Assembly: GCA_947174415.1 (NCBI GenBank)
Contig: CAMWIW010000004.1
Location: forward strand, 1-64,000
DNA from: an uncultured Clostridia bacterium
GTDB lineage: Bacteria > Bacillota > Clostridia > Christensenellales > Borkfalkiaceae
Length of the DNA: 64,000 nt
Direction of reading: 5' to 3'
Made by a program: the position numbers and the translations under genes. Each line of letters starts with the position of its first letter. Position 1 is the first letter of the stretch. Under the pieces are notes generated by a model. The model saw nothing but the letters and a program-made list of their open reading frames with translations, was not told the DNA's origin and ran no database searches. Below, in pieces: positions 41,976 through 50,998 of the stretch.

Positions 41976-43049
41976 TTATGCTGCTTGCGGTTTTTTCCCG
42001 CTTTTAAGCTCTTTTTCTATCTTTTGGCACGTTTCCTCTATCTCTTCTTCCGTTTCAACGAGTTCAACTCCGTCCAAAATCTGTTGCAGTTTGTATTCCT
42101 GACTTAAATATCTGATTGTCTGATAGCCCATTACCGCAGTCAGGACGCCGTTGGTCAGCCCTTGCACAGAAGAATCCACTATTGCAGAAATTGCAGAACC
42201 GAGAAGAGGTATTCCCCTCACTGCGTCCCCCATCGTTTTTACTATGCTGTTGCCAATCTTTAAACCGCCCAAGCCGTAGGCAATGAGCGAGTTCTGAAAT
42301 ACTCTGCCGAAAATTTTAACGAGCTTTGCGTCGGACGGTCTGAACCCATATAAAAATACTATATCTTTTACAAGCTGTAAATTCAAAAACACAACCAACG
42401 CCGCATCAACTTTGCTTGTTTGGGAAAGCGCGGAATACATTGCCGACTTCATCGAGCTTTTAAAAATCATATCCTTTGCCGATTTTTTCACACTGCCCGT
42501 ATAAAGCGAGGTAAGCGCGTTCATTATCCCTTCATCGCTGCCCGCTTTGACGGCAATTGCAAGCTCGCCTACGGTTTTAGAATTGTACCACCCCACCCCG
42601 TCAACCTTAGCGGTCAAGTCGATTATTTTATCGGCAATTTCGCGCCTTACCTTTCTGTTATGCTTTTTCGCCGCTCCCGCAGTCTTTGCGTTCACGTTCA
42701 CGATAAAGTACGGCGATTTTAAAATTTTAACCATAGGAACGATAAACAGTACTATGTACAAAATGACGCAAACACCGCCTGTCGCATAACCGGCGTATTC
42801 GTTCATGTCGTAAACACTTTTCGAAACGAAGAAAAGACACGCAAACAAAAACAGACCTATAACTGCACAAATCAGCTTTAAAAGCAGTTTTGCGCCGCGC
42901 ACATTTTGCCTTTTCGTATACTTTTGCTCGTATTCGTAAATGCTGAGCTTACCGCTCACCTTTTCTTCCTTGCCGTCCGTTGTTAAGTTAACGGAGGAAT
43001 TCTTTTTTTCATTGGCTGAAACTTCGCCGTTGTTAATATTCTTTTCCAT
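41976..43049 (-). CDS. YcjF/DUF697-like membrane protein
   Basis: A 357-residue protein: polar N-terminus, two helices (about 55-80, 90-110), a central soluble part and a C-terminal hydrophobic DUF697-like domain (VDAALVVFLNLQLVKDIVFL; IAYGLGGLKIGNSIV). YcjF-family proteins of this type are poorly characterised; often associated with GTPases, but no GTPase partner is adjacent. GGGTAA is the Shine-Dalgarno. Confidence 0.7.
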   Translation of the reverse strand: MEKNINNGEVSANEKKNSSVNLTTDGKEEKVSGKLSIYEYEQKYTKRQNVRGAKLLLKLICAVIGLFLFACLFFVSKSVYDMNEYAGYATGGVCVILYIVLFIVPMVKILKSPYFIVNVNAKTAGAAKKHNRKVRREIADKIIDLTAKVDGVGWYNSKTVGELAIAVKAGSDEGIMNALTSLYTGSVKKSAKDMIFKSSMKSAMYSALSQTSKVDAALVVFLNLQLVKDIVFLYGFRPSDAKLVKIFGRVFQNSLIAYGLGGLKIGNSIVKTMGDAVRGIPLLGSAISAIVDSSVQGLTNGVLTAVMGYQTIRYLSQEYKLQQILDGVELVETEEEIEETCQKIEKELKSGKKPQAA

Positions 43050-43160
43050 AAATTTTACCCGTCTGCGCTTTACTGTTGCGCGGCGCGTAGTTTAATATAT
43101 TCTATTTATATTTTATTATTTTCGGATAAAAAAGTCAAACGACTTCCTGCATATAATATT

Positions 43161-43190
43161 GTAAATAGTTTACAGCTAATGTAAATATTT
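43161..43190. promoter_or_regulatory. Operator-like palindrome upstream of pectate lyase gene
   Basis: GTAAATAGTTTAC (43161-43173) is dyad-symmetric and a half-site GTAAATATTT recurs at 43181, just upstream of the -35 box. Confidence 0.4.
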
Positions 43191-43212
43191 TTCAGGAAAA
43201 CCCCGCTTATTC

Positions 43213-43241
43213 TTGACTATCAAAAATTAAAGTGATAAAAT
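43213..43241 (+). promoter_or_regulatory. Promoter of the pectate lyase-like gene
   Basis: TTGACT (43213-43218), 17-nt spacer, TAAAAT (43236-43241); an ~85-nt leader with a small GTGC/GCAC hairpin follows, then AAGGAG. Confidence 0.65.
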
Positions 43242-43333
43242 TATATTGAGGTCGTTTTGGGAACTTTTAACTTGTGCTTACGGCACAGGCTCACCCCCTT
43301 TACGTAATCAAATTTTAAAAACCATAAGGAGAA

Positions 43334-46300
43334 ATGATGAAGTTTTTCAAAAAGGCATTAAAAGCGCTATTATGTACGTCTTTGGTTGTTTCTTTGGGTA
43401 TTTCGGCTACCGCTTGTAACACCGACGACGGCGGCTCTGGCGACGGCGGCGACGGCTCACAGGAAGGTCCCGGTTACATAGACACCCCGATATTCACCCC
43501 GCCTGACGACGGTAGCGAGGGCATTGATTGGTCCAAATATTGGGACGGCGTAAGCAACGTCGGCTCGTCGGCAGACAATTTCTCGTTCACGAAGAGCATC
43601 GATATCGGAACGGTTGACGTCGGCGACATAAGCGGCGGTAATACTTCGGGCGAAGCCGTTGAAGTGTTCAGCGTCAGGTTCGACGGCAACAGCGGCGAGG
43701 GCGCGGAAACGCAGACGGTCAACTCAGGCAGTTACGCCATAAAACCTACTACCCCTCAAAGAAGCGGTTATATGTTTGTAAACTGGCTTGACGGCACTTC
43801 GGTTTACGACTTCTCAAAGCCCGTTACCAAAGATTTAACTTTAAAAGCCGATTGGGCGGCTGTTGACAGCAAAATAAAAAGCGTCATGGCTAACACCGAA
43901 GGACTTACCGTTACTTGGACGGATAGTAACCCCGCAGGCGCAACGGTTCAGTATAAGTCCTCTACCTCTTCAAGTTGGAAAACGGTAGACGCTCCCCTTA
44001 TCCGCAGTGCGGAAAGCAGCACGGCAAGGGTTGACATATTAGGCTTGCCTGCTGGTTCGTATAACGTAAAAATCACCCCCTCTTCCGGTTCGGCAATAGA
44101 ACTTCCCCAACCCGTAACGGTTGAAGCGTACGACCGTTCGGGCTACGCACACTTCAACTACACCGACGGCGTAGGCGCGTATAAGGACTCGGGCGAAATC
44201 AAAGACAATACTTTGGTTATATACGTTACCGAAGAAAATAAAAACTCCGTTCATACGGGTTACGTCAACGGTCAAGAAGTTGAAATTCCCCTTTGGAACA
44301 ACAATGTGGGCATAGGTTGGATACTTAACAACCGCGCTTACGACAGCGACACCTCCCGCGCAAACTACGGCATACAGAAACTCAGCTTCACCTACGGAGC
44401 TGTCGCAATCAGATTTATCGGCACGGTAAATGCAGAAAACCCGAATGATGGCAAGGTTTCGTTAATCAACGGACTTACCGAATACAATTCGACCGGCAAC
44501 GGCGGTTCAACCGGCGATAACGGCAGAATGGCGAGAATTACGAACGCCAAGAACCTTACGATAGAAGGCGTCGGCGACGATGCGTGCTTGTACGGTTGGG
44601 GTATCCACTTCATAGCAAACGACGCAGCCAAGAAATATCAGGACGCGGGCACGAGCTTCGAGGTAAGAAACCTTACGTTCAACCATTATCCCGAAGACGC
44701 AATCGGTATGGAAGGTCAGCAAGGCACGGGCACTACGGCGGGCGGCGCAAACGCAGAGACGAACGACCTTATTTCCCCCGTTGAACGTTGTTGGATACAC
44801 CATAACGTATTCTATCCCGGTTATGCGAAAACTCCCGCGGAAAGCGATAAAGCCGAAGGCGACGGAAGCTGCGACTTCAAACGCGGACAGTACTACACCC
44901 TTTCTTACAACTACTTCGAATATTGCCACAAAACCAACCTCATAGGTTCTGCGGACGCATCGCTCACTTATAACGTTACGATGCACCACAACTGGTGGAA
45001 CAACTGCGGTTCTCGTCAGCCCCTTGCAAGACGCGCGAATATACATTTCTATAATAACTATATTTCGGGCGATCCCAACGATGCAAATGCAAGTTTAAGC
45101 TACATTACCTCCCTCCGCGCTAACTGCCTTGTTTTCAGCGAAGCAAATTATTACGACGGATGCAAAAACGTAACTCAGCTTAAAAACGGCGCAGGCGCAG
45201 CTTGGAACAACGTTTACTACGCTTGCACCGACGAGAACAAGTTCACGGAATTAACTTCGAGAACGCAAACCATTGCCAATAGCTGTAAATTCATTTATCG
45301 CAATATAGATTATTCACAGTTCTACGTCAATCCCGATCAATTCTATTACGATGCTACTAACCAAACAAGTAAATGCGCGCTTGACGACGCTGTTACTGCA
45401 AGAGCAAGAGTAATGATGTACGCAGGTACAACCGGATTCGGTCAGGCAAATACTGCAATGAACACCCACACCCCTGCAACTTCTGTTCAGACGAGTGGCG
45501 ATACTACGACTATTCAAATTCCTACGACAAAAAACGATACCGAAGTCAACGGCGTAATGTTCAGAGGACTTACAGGCGCATCAAGCGGAACTGTTAAAGG
45601 CAAGGGTCAGATAGTAACCTTCAACCTCAGCGCAGAAGCGGCATTTACACTTACTGCAACGGCTTCGAGCACAGACAACTACCCTTATATAGTTTCTTCC
45701 AACGGCACGGTTTACGCAAGCAAAGTTAACGGCACTGTAACGGTAGTTCTTCCAAAAGGCACTTACTTTATCGGAACGGGCAACAAATCCAAAGAGGCAA
45801 CGATTTCAGCAATATCGTTTGCTGATACCGCAGCTTCGTCGGCAGCGAGAGTTGAAAACGCACAACAGGCTTTGGCAGCTATACCTTCGACGGTAAGCCT
45901 GAACAGTGAAACCGTCATAAAGGAAGCTCAGCTTGCTTACAGCGCACTGCTTTCAACCGAAAGAGACCAAATCAGTAGCGACGTTTACAGCAGATACTTA
46001 AAGGCAGTTAAAGCATATGACGACTTGAAAGTCGAATACGTAATTGCAAGAATTGATTATATCGGAAACGTTACGGCTGATTCGTATAACTTAATCAATG
46101 CGGCGCAGACAGCTTTCAGCTCTCTTGATTCAGAACACCAAAACAAAGTAACAAACTACTCCGTCCTCTCTGCGGCTTGGGCAACGTACTCGAACTTTGC
46201 AGCACAGAACGTAATTAACAAAATTCTCGACTTACCCGACCTTACGCAAGCAACGGTTAAAACCTCCGCTACTTTGAATAAGCTTTACGACTGGTTCAAC

Positions 46301-47023
46301 GCAGTTAACAATGCGTTTGACGAACTCTCAGTAAACGACGCGGGCGACGGTCAGCGCGGAACGGTTCTTGCTCACAACGGCGGCGCAACGTATCAGTATC
46401 TCCTTGACGGCTTAGACGAGCTTAAAAATATTGAAAACTTCCTGAACTTCAAGGATTTACTTGCCGAGGCAAGCGTTGATAACGCGTCTACGGACGGCGC
46501 AGCTCTCGTCTCCCTCTACAACGGTTTCAGCGAAGCGCAGATTGCTAAGCTTTCAGCAGCCGAAAAGACGAAGTTTGACGAAATTAAAGCAGCTTACGAC
46601 GAGTTTATGGCACAAGCCGTTAAGGCGGTTTATAACAGCTCAACGCAAAAGCTTGAAAACGAAAACGGCGGTCAAACCTTCACGCTTACAGGCGGCAATG
46701 CTAAAACTTATAAGACAACCGACAGCACCTCCAAATGGATTATAATAAACGGTGAAAGCTATTTACAGGCATTCGAGTTTAACAGCGGTTCTGATATAAG
46801 GTTTACCCTTCCTGAGGGCACTACAAAAACTTTAAGAATTTACACAAGTTCAGGAACTGTCGGCAAAGAAGTTGTCTTAAACGGCACTAAGTATGCAAGT
46901 AAGCTTGTTGAAGACGCTAACAACAGATACGGTCTTATTGAGATAGAAGTTACAGGCACGGGCAGCGAAATAGTGATTACAAGAAGCAACACTCCCGTAA
47001 TCTTCGTACTCGAACTTGTATAA
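43334..47023 (+). CDS. Secreted pectate lyase-like (PL1) multidomain lipoprotein
   Basis: A 1229-residue lipoprotein: signal and lipobox (ATAC, to about residue 28), Gly/Asp-rich linker, a Listeria-Bacteroides repeat (about 120-170), a fibronectin-III-like module (about 185-265), then a right-handed beta-helix of the pectate lyase 1 type. WIHHNVF, YNYFEYCHKTNLIGSAD, MHHNWWNNCGSRQPLAR and HFYNNYI are the family strand and active-site segments; the Arg of RQPLAR is the likely catalytic base. The C-terminal half has helical FIVAR-like repeats (LDSEHQNKV-type) and a beta-sandwich. It would cleave polygalacturonate at the cell surface. Confidence 0.85.
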   Translation: MMKFFKKALKALLCTSLVVSLGISATACNTDDGGSGDGGDGSQEGPGYIDTPIFTPPDDGSEGIDWSKYWDGVSNVGSSADNFSFTKSIDIGTVDVGDISGGNTSGEAVEVFSVRFDGNSGEGAETQTVNSGSYAIKPTTPQRSGYMFVNWLDGTSVYDFSKPVTKDLTLKADWAAVDSKIKSVMANTEGLTVTWTDSNPAGATVQYKSSTSSSWKTVDAPLIRSAESSTARVDILGLPAGSYNVKITPSSGSAIELPQPVTVEAYDRSGYAHFNYTDGVGAYKDSGEIKDNTLVIYVTEENKNSVHTGYVNGQEVEIPLWNNNVGIGWILNNRAYDSDTSRANYGIQKLSFTYGAVAIRFIGTVNAENPNDGKVSLINGLTEYNSTGNGGSTGDNGRMARITNAKNLTIEGVGDDACLYGWGIHFIANDAAKKYQDAGTSFEVRNLTFNHYPEDAIGMEGQQGTGTTAGGANAETNDLISPVERCWIHHNVFYPGYAKTPAESDKAEGDGSCDFKRGQYYTLSYNYFEYCHKTNLIGSADASLTYNVTMHHNWWNNCGSRQPLARRANIHFYNNYISGDPNDANASLSYITSLRANCLVFSEANYYDGCKNVTQLKNGAGAAWNNVYYACTDENKFTELTSRTQTIANSCKFIYRNIDYSQFYVNPDQFYYDATNQTSKCALDDAVTARARVMMYAGTTGFGQANTAMNTHTPATSVQTSGDTTTIQIPTTKNDTEVNGVMFRGLTGASSGTVKGKGQIVTFNLSAEAAFTLTATASSTDNYPYIVSSNGTVYASKVNGTVTVVLPKGTYFIGTGNKSKEATISAISFADTAASSAARVENAQQALAAIPSTVSLNSETVIKEAQLAYSALLSTERDQISSDVYSRYLKAVKAYDDLKVEYVIARIDYIGNVTADSYNLINAAQTAFSSLDSEHQNKVTNYSVLSAAWATYSNFAAQNVINKILDLPDLTQATVKTSATLNKLYDWFNAVNNAFDELSVNDAGDGQRGTVLAHNGGATYQYLLDGLDELKNIENFLNFKDLLAEASVDNASTDGAALVSLYNGFSEAQIAKLSAAEKTKFDEIKAAYDEFMAQAVKAVYNSSTQKLENENGGQTFTLTGGNAKTYKTTDSTSKWIIINGESYLQAFEFNSGSDIRFTLPEGTTKTLRIYTSSGTVGKEVVLNGTKYASKLVEDANNRYGLIEIEVTGTGSEIVITRSNTPVIFVLELV

Positions 47024-47040
47024 AAACAATACCAAAGCAC

Positions 47041-47073
47041 AAAAAAATCACGGCGATAAGCCGTGATTTTTTT
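47041..47073 (+). terminator. Terminator after pectate lyase gene
   Basis: 14-bp arms AAAAAAATCACGGC/GCCGTGATTTTTTT with a 5-nt loop. Confidence 0.92.
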
Positions 47074-47088
47074 AAACTTATAAGGCCC

Positions 47089-47117
47089 TTGACTTGAACT
47101 TTTTTAACTGTTATAAT
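47089..47117 (+). promoter_or_regulatory. Intact promoter in front of a truncated gene
   Basis: TTGACT (47089-47094), 17-nt spacer, TATAAT (47112-47117). Confidence 0.55.
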
Positions 47118-47386
47118 TTAACTTTGGTTGGAAAACTTTAAGAGAATTTCTTATAGACCAAGGCTATGAATTAGCCGTTGCTTCGCCGAAAGGAATTATT
47201 TATTTTGCCTTTCAAGAGAGCATATTAAACAACGAGCAGCTCTGGCTTGATATGTTGGAGTCAAGAAATCTTTCCTCGCACGACTACGGAGAAGAAGTTT
47301 CCGCAGAGATTGCCGAAAAAATAAGTAATCGTTATTGTAAAGAACTTACAGAATTAAGCAAAACCGTTGCAAATTATTTGAAATAA
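47117..47386 (+). pseudogene. 5'-truncated HI0074-type nucleotidyltransferase substrate-binding protein
   Basis: An 89-codon frame open from 47117 to a TAA at 47386. It has no usable start before an internal ATG at 47254. The translation, starting FNFGWKTLREFL and including ESILNNEQLWLDMLESRN and YGEEVSAEIAEKI, matches the helical HI0074/HEPN-like partner of MNT nucleotidyltransferases (toxin-antitoxin type). About 40 N-terminal residues are missing and no MNT gene is next to it. Most likely a decayed module. Confidence 0.7.
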
Positions 47387-47392
47387 GAATTG

Positions 47393-47420
47393 CCGCCCTG
47401 TCGCGTATGCGACAGGGCGG
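47393..47420. terminator. Hairpin after the HI0074 remnant
   Basis: 12-bp perfect arms CCGCCCTGTCGC/GCGACAGGGCGG with a GTAT loop. Confidence 0.75.
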
Positions 47421-47440
47421 ACTATTTTACAAAAGAAAAG

Positions 47441-47460
47441 CCCCGCCTGTTAAGGCGGGG
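47441..47460 (-). terminator. Terminator of the 743-residue lipoprotein gene
   Basis: 8-bp GC-rich stem CCCCGCCT/AGGCGGGG followed on the minus strand by CTTTTCTTTT. Confidence 0.75.
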
Positions 47461-47506
47461 AAAAGATTTAATTTAAATTATCTTTTAGGTTTTATTAATT
47501 AAAATC

Positions 47507-49738
47507 TTACGCTTTAAGAGTAGCTTCTGCACCGAAGAACCAAACTTTACCGGTGTCTGTGTGAGTATTTTTACCACCTACGGTCAATACATCTCCTGCA
47601 TTCAACTCTATAGTAAGAACCGAAATAGTTTTACGAGCTGTAAGATCTGCTGTTTCCGTAACAGTACCACCGTTCACTTGATACAAAATTCTACCTGATT
47701 TGTTCGAGTTATAGCTATCATTACACCAAGTTATGTATAATTTTAAAGTTATGTTTTCCGAAGCTGTAACAGTAAACGCTGACTCAACTGTCGCACCGGC
47801 ATTAACTGCGGAAGTTAATTTAATACCTTGGTCAGGGCTTATCGTCTGTCCTGCCAAATTAGTGTAAGATGCTGCGTTAGAACCCGTATTAATTTGACCG
47901 TATGATTTACCTACAGAATACAGCATATCAGTCTGAGCAGTAATGGTAAACAAAGTGTTCGTGGTAATCACATCATTTGCGGCAAAAGTTTGGGTTGAAG
48001 CAGCTGCTTCACTACCAGCGACTGTTGAGAAACTTTCAGTTGAATTAACTACTTTTTCTACAAACGTAGCCGTAAGAGTTACACTTGCATTAACCGTATA
48101 AGGGAAAGTAACTTCAACGTTTGCGTCTGAATATCCGCTAATTGATTTTCCTGAAGGAATTTCAACAAGAGCGTCAAGGTCAGCTTTTTCAACCGTATCA
48201 CCGACTTTAACGGTAAGCGTGTTACCATCTGCTTTGCCGGGAGTTACAGTAACAACTACGTCTGCCTTAGCATAATAATTGTCATCTTTAATTTCACCAA
48301 GAGCACTATTAGCTGTATCATAGGCAGCCGTTACTTTTTCAAGAGTGTTAGCGGAATCAAGTGCGGTTGAAAGTGCGCCGACTGCAGCTTCGTAGTCCTC
48401 TTTGTTACTTCCTACCGTGGAATAAGAAGTTGAAGGATAATCGTTAGCAATCTTGTCGGTTACGCCGCTCTTATATCCTGTAAGTAAAGCTGCATAATAA
48501 GTATTATATGCGGCATCGCAATCAGCGGTAGTTTCTGCAGCATTCAACGCTGTGTCAAACGCTGATTTAGCTTCGGTATCGTTTACGGTGATTCCGTTAG
48601 CAATTAAAGCTTTTGCTGCGACTGCATTTGCGGAAACAGCGGTTTTATAAACGCTGACGTCTAAGGGAGTTTTAATAACTATAACGTTATCTACTGCATA
48701 AGTTGCAGTGTTTGAATCACCTGAAGAGAACTTAATACCGTCTATTCTGTTTGACAACTGCAAATCGGTAACAAACGGAACGTCATTAATAGTTACGGTA
48801 AGTTTGTTGGATGCCGTATCGAATTTGAAGTAAACTTTTCCGCCCGTAGCCCATGTCTCTGTAAAGCCTGCAGGAGTTACCGCTGAACCGCCGTCTAATC
48901 TGTATCCCCAATTAGTGCTGCTTCTTAAACCGAATACTTCCGTTTCGGTTGAGCCTGATACGCTTACAAACTGAACTGGCGTATAAGTTGCTGTACCGTT
49001 AACTGCGGTTATCTCAAAATATCCTTCGACGACATTGCCGCTTACGCTACCCAAATCAACGGGCATATAGGTTGCACCGTCTGCCGTAGTTACGAGAGTA
49101 CCAATACCGTTTTCTACGTTAACGTAGTGAGTTGCTGCGGTAGTTGTGCCCTTGCGTGCCTGATAAACACCAGCCGTGCCCCAGTTGCTAAATTCGGGAA
49201 GAGTACCGGAGGTTACGAACGTGTTAGCAACAACTTTCGTTGCGCCTTCCTGATTAAGCAACTGAGTAAACTTCTCAGGAATATTATAACCGTAACCGCA
49301 TACATCGCAATCGCCGTCGAGGTCTTCGTCTACGTGAGAACCTTCATTTTTATACTCGCCAGCGGGATGTCCGGATGCAAGACATTCGATATAGTGCTTA
49401 TTAATATCAGTATTCGTATAATCCGTTGCCCAATCGTGCACGTGGAATACGTAGTTGCAAACGTCGCATTTGCCGTCGCCATTTGTATCAGCGTGGTCCT
49501 GCGTTTCTTTCGCATTGCCCTCGTGTCCGTCTGCAGAACACGTTCTCGAGTGAGTAGAACCGTTACCGTCGTCCGTCCAATCAGACCAACTATGTACGTG
49601 TCCGTTGCTACCACCCTCGCCGCCGCCTTCGCCGCCACCGTTTCCGGAATCACAAGCGGCAAAACCGACTATAGAGGTCGCGGTTACCGCGCTCATGCCG
49701 AAAACCAGAAGGGCTTTCATAATTTTGGATTTTCTCAT
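47507..49738 (-). CDS. Large secreted lipoprotein with His/Cys-rich repeats and carbohydrate-binding-like modules
   Basis: A 743-residue lipoprotein (lipobox FAAC, about residue 29) with a Gly/Glu linker and two copies of a short His/Cys module ending in DGKCDVCNY and DGDCDVCGY (about 80-97 and 136-150). These look like small metal-binding beta modules found in surface proteins of gut Firmicutes. A beta-sandwich like a carbohydrate-binding module (about 175-365), a helical FIVAR-like part (about 370-480), a Listeria-Bacteroides-like segment and a C-terminal CBM6-like beta-sandwich follow. Substrate unknown. A GGAGG Shine-Dalgarno precedes the ATG. Confidence 0.72.
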   Translation of the reverse strand: MRKSKIMKALLVFGMSAVTATSIVGFAACDSGNGGGEGGGEGGSNGHVHSWSDWTDDGNGSTHSRTCSADGHEGNAKETQDHADTNGDGKCDVCNYVFHVHDWATDYTNTDINKHYIECLASGHPAGEYKNEGSHVDEDLDGDCDVCGYGYNIPEKFTQLLNQEGATKVVANTFVTSGTLPEFSNWGTAGVYQARKGTTTAATHYVNVENGIGTLVTTADGATYMPVDLGSVSGNVVEGYFEITAVNGTATYTPVQFVSVSGSTETEVFGLRSSTNWGYRLDGGSAVTPAGFTETWATGGKVYFKFDTASNKLTVTINDVPFVTDLQLSNRIDGIKFSSGDSNTATYAVDNVIVIKTPLDVSVYKTAVSANAVAAKALIANGITVNDTEAKSAFDTALNAAETTADCDAAYNTYYAALLTGYKSGVTDKIANDYPSTSYSTVGSNKEDYEAAVGALSTALDSANTLEKVTAAYDTANSALGEIKDDNYYAKADVVVTVTPGKADGNTLTVKVGDTVEKADLDALVEIPSGKSISGYSDANVEVTFPYTVNASVTLTATFVEKVVNSTESFSTVAGSEAAASTQTFAANDVITTNTLFTITAQTDMLYSVGKSYGQINTGSNAASYTNLAGQTISPDQGIKLTSAVNAGATVESAFTVTASENITLKLYITWCNDSYNSNKSGRILYQVNGGTVTETADLTARKTISVLTIELNAGDVLTVGGKNTHTDTGKVWFFGAEATLKA

Positions 49739-49784
49739 TATTTCCTCCTAAGGCTAAGATTATTCTTGCCCAAAATTTTCATTT

Positions 49785-49842
49785 CGGTGAAACATAATTT
49801 TTTCACCTAATTTATTATACAACCAAATCGTCATAAATTCAA
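49785..49842 (-). promoter_or_regulatory. Promoter and leader hairpin of the 743-residue lipoprotein gene
   Basis: TTGAAT (complement 49837-49842), 17-nt spacer, TATAAT (complement 49814-49819). A GGTGAAA/TTTCACC hairpin (49785-49806) lies in the leader. Confidence 0.6.
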
Positions 49843-49901
49843 GTATATTTATGAAAAAAATTAACTAAATTTTGTAATTATTTTCTTTTTTTACTAAAAC
49901 A

Positions 49902-49933
49902 TACCGCCCGCAGCCGTTTGGCTGCGGGCGGTA
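49902..49933 (-). terminator. Terminator of the 49-residue gene
   Basis: 14-bp perfect arms TACCGCCCGCAGCC/GGCTGCGGGCGGTA with a GTTT loop. Confidence 0.9.
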
Positions 49934-49943
49934 ATCAAAGTAA

Positions 49944-50093
49944 TTAGTCGATTTCGTAATGACAATCGGAATACTGTGTGGGGGGCATTGACTGACCTTC
50001 GCCAACGTAAACCGAGTTAATAACGTTACCCTTAGCGTCCACTACTTTATAAGAGCCGCTCTTAGGGCAAGTATCGCCGCAATTCAACTTCAT
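49944..50093 (-). CDS. Small YjzC-like protein
   Basis: A 49-residue frame, missed by length cut-offs, with a strong GGAGGTGAG Shine-Dalgarno and its own terminator. It starts MKLNCGDTCPKSGSYKVVDA and contains two Cys near the start and one near the end. The CPKSGxY pattern resembles YjzC-type proteins, a small family of unknown function. It lies between spo0A and a secreted protein gene on the same strand. Confidence 0.75.
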   Translation of the reverse strand: MKLNCGDTCPKSGSYKVVDAKGNVINSVYVGEGQSMPPTQYSDCHYEID

Positions 50094-50164
50094 AAACTCA
50101 CCTCCGTAATCTTAGTATGCGTAAAATTACGGGTTTTAAGCATTAAAAGGACTTGCGAAATTTT

Positions 50165-50932
50165 TTACAGACTTTCCAAAATAAGTTTGTCCGCGACAAG
50201 GGCAATAAATTCACTGTTCGTCGGCCTTTCGTTGCCTATGTATACTCTTGCACCGAAGATAGAGCTTATCGCGTCTGTTCTTCCTCTGTTCCACGCAACC
50301 TCTATCGCGTGGCGGATAGCGCGCTCTACCTTGCTTGCACTTGTCAAAAACTTTTCGCTTATTTTCGGATAGAGTTCTTTGGTTACCCTGTTAATAATCG
50401 AAGGGTCTTCTACCGCAAGCTTTATACCCTCTCTCAAATACGAAAAGCCCTTGATATGGGGCGGTATGCCTATCGTAATAAATATATTGCTGATTTTTTC
50501 ATCGATAGAACCCGCCTTACGCTTGTCCCTGAGTTCTGTCGTTACCTTATAGTTAACAGCCCTGCCGTTTGAAAGCTCGGTAATTCTGTCAACCAACGTT
50601 TCAGCCTTTACGGGCTTGGCAAGGTAATACACCGCACCGTGCTCGATAGCCTGATCGACTATTTTATCGTCAACGAAACCGCCGACTGCAATCGTCAAAC
50701 ACTCGGGCGAATTTTCTTTTACAAAGTCAAGTACGCCAAAGCCGTCAAGCCCCGTCAAAACCAAATCAACGACAGCCACCGTCGGCGAATTGCGCTTAAT
50801 CATTTCGGTTGCCGTGTTGCCGCTTGACGAAGTTGCACATACGGTGAAGCCCTCCACTGCGTTCAGATAGTCCGACAGTTCTTGCACGAATTCGTCGTTG
50901 TTTGAAAAAATTGCGATTTTTTCTTGTTTCAT
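50165..50932 (-). CDS. spo0A: Sporulation master regulator Spo0A with atypical receiver
   Basis: A 255-residue two-domain protein. The C-terminal DNA-binding domain is very well kept: IPPHIKGFSYLREGI, ASKVERAIRHAIEVAWNRG and PTNSEFIALVADKL. The N-terminal receiver keeps the phospho-acceptor Asp (VVDLVLTGLDG) and Lys (LAKP), but the acidic pair after beta-1 reads SNND instead of DDN, and the conserved Thr/Ser before alpha-4 is not present (IAVGGF). ATG 50932 is chosen with GAGGAG upstream; the frame extends 17 codons further. In most spore-formers it neighbours spoIVB; here it does not. Confidence 0.95.
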   Translation of the reverse strand: MKQEKIAIFSNNDEFVQELSDYLNAVEGFTVCATSSSGNTATEMIKRNSPTVAVVDLVLTGLDGFGVLDFVKENSPECLTIAVGGFVDDKIVDQAIEHGAVYYLAKPVKAETLVDRITELSNGRAVNYKVTTELRDKRKAGSIDEKISNIFITIGIPPHIKGFSYLREGIKLAVEDPSIINRVTKELYPKISEKFLTSASKVERAIRHAIEVAWNRGRTDAISSIFGARVYIGNERPTNSEFIALVADKLILESL

Positions 50933-50969
50933 AATAAATTTCTCCTCTTGTTTTTTGAATTGTGGAGAA

Positions 50970-50998
50970 ATTATATTACACATTTTCGGATTTGTAAA
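50970..50998 (-). promoter_or_regulatory. spo0A promoter
   Basis: TTTACA (complement 50993-50998), 17-nt spacer, TATAAT (complement 50970-50975). Confidence 0.75.

Noticed and set aside
43242..43333. Riboswitch in the pectate lyase leader
   Set aside because: Only a tiny GTGC/GCAC hairpin; no known aptamer core seen.
44507..45046. Minus-strand 179-codon frame inside the pectate lyase gene
   Set aside because: Antisense to a well-supported beta-helix domain; Arg/Val-rich composition is typical of a shadow frame.
50933..50983. 17-codon extension of Spo0A
   Set aside because: It precedes a perfect GAGGAG-ATG start and overlaps the -10 region.
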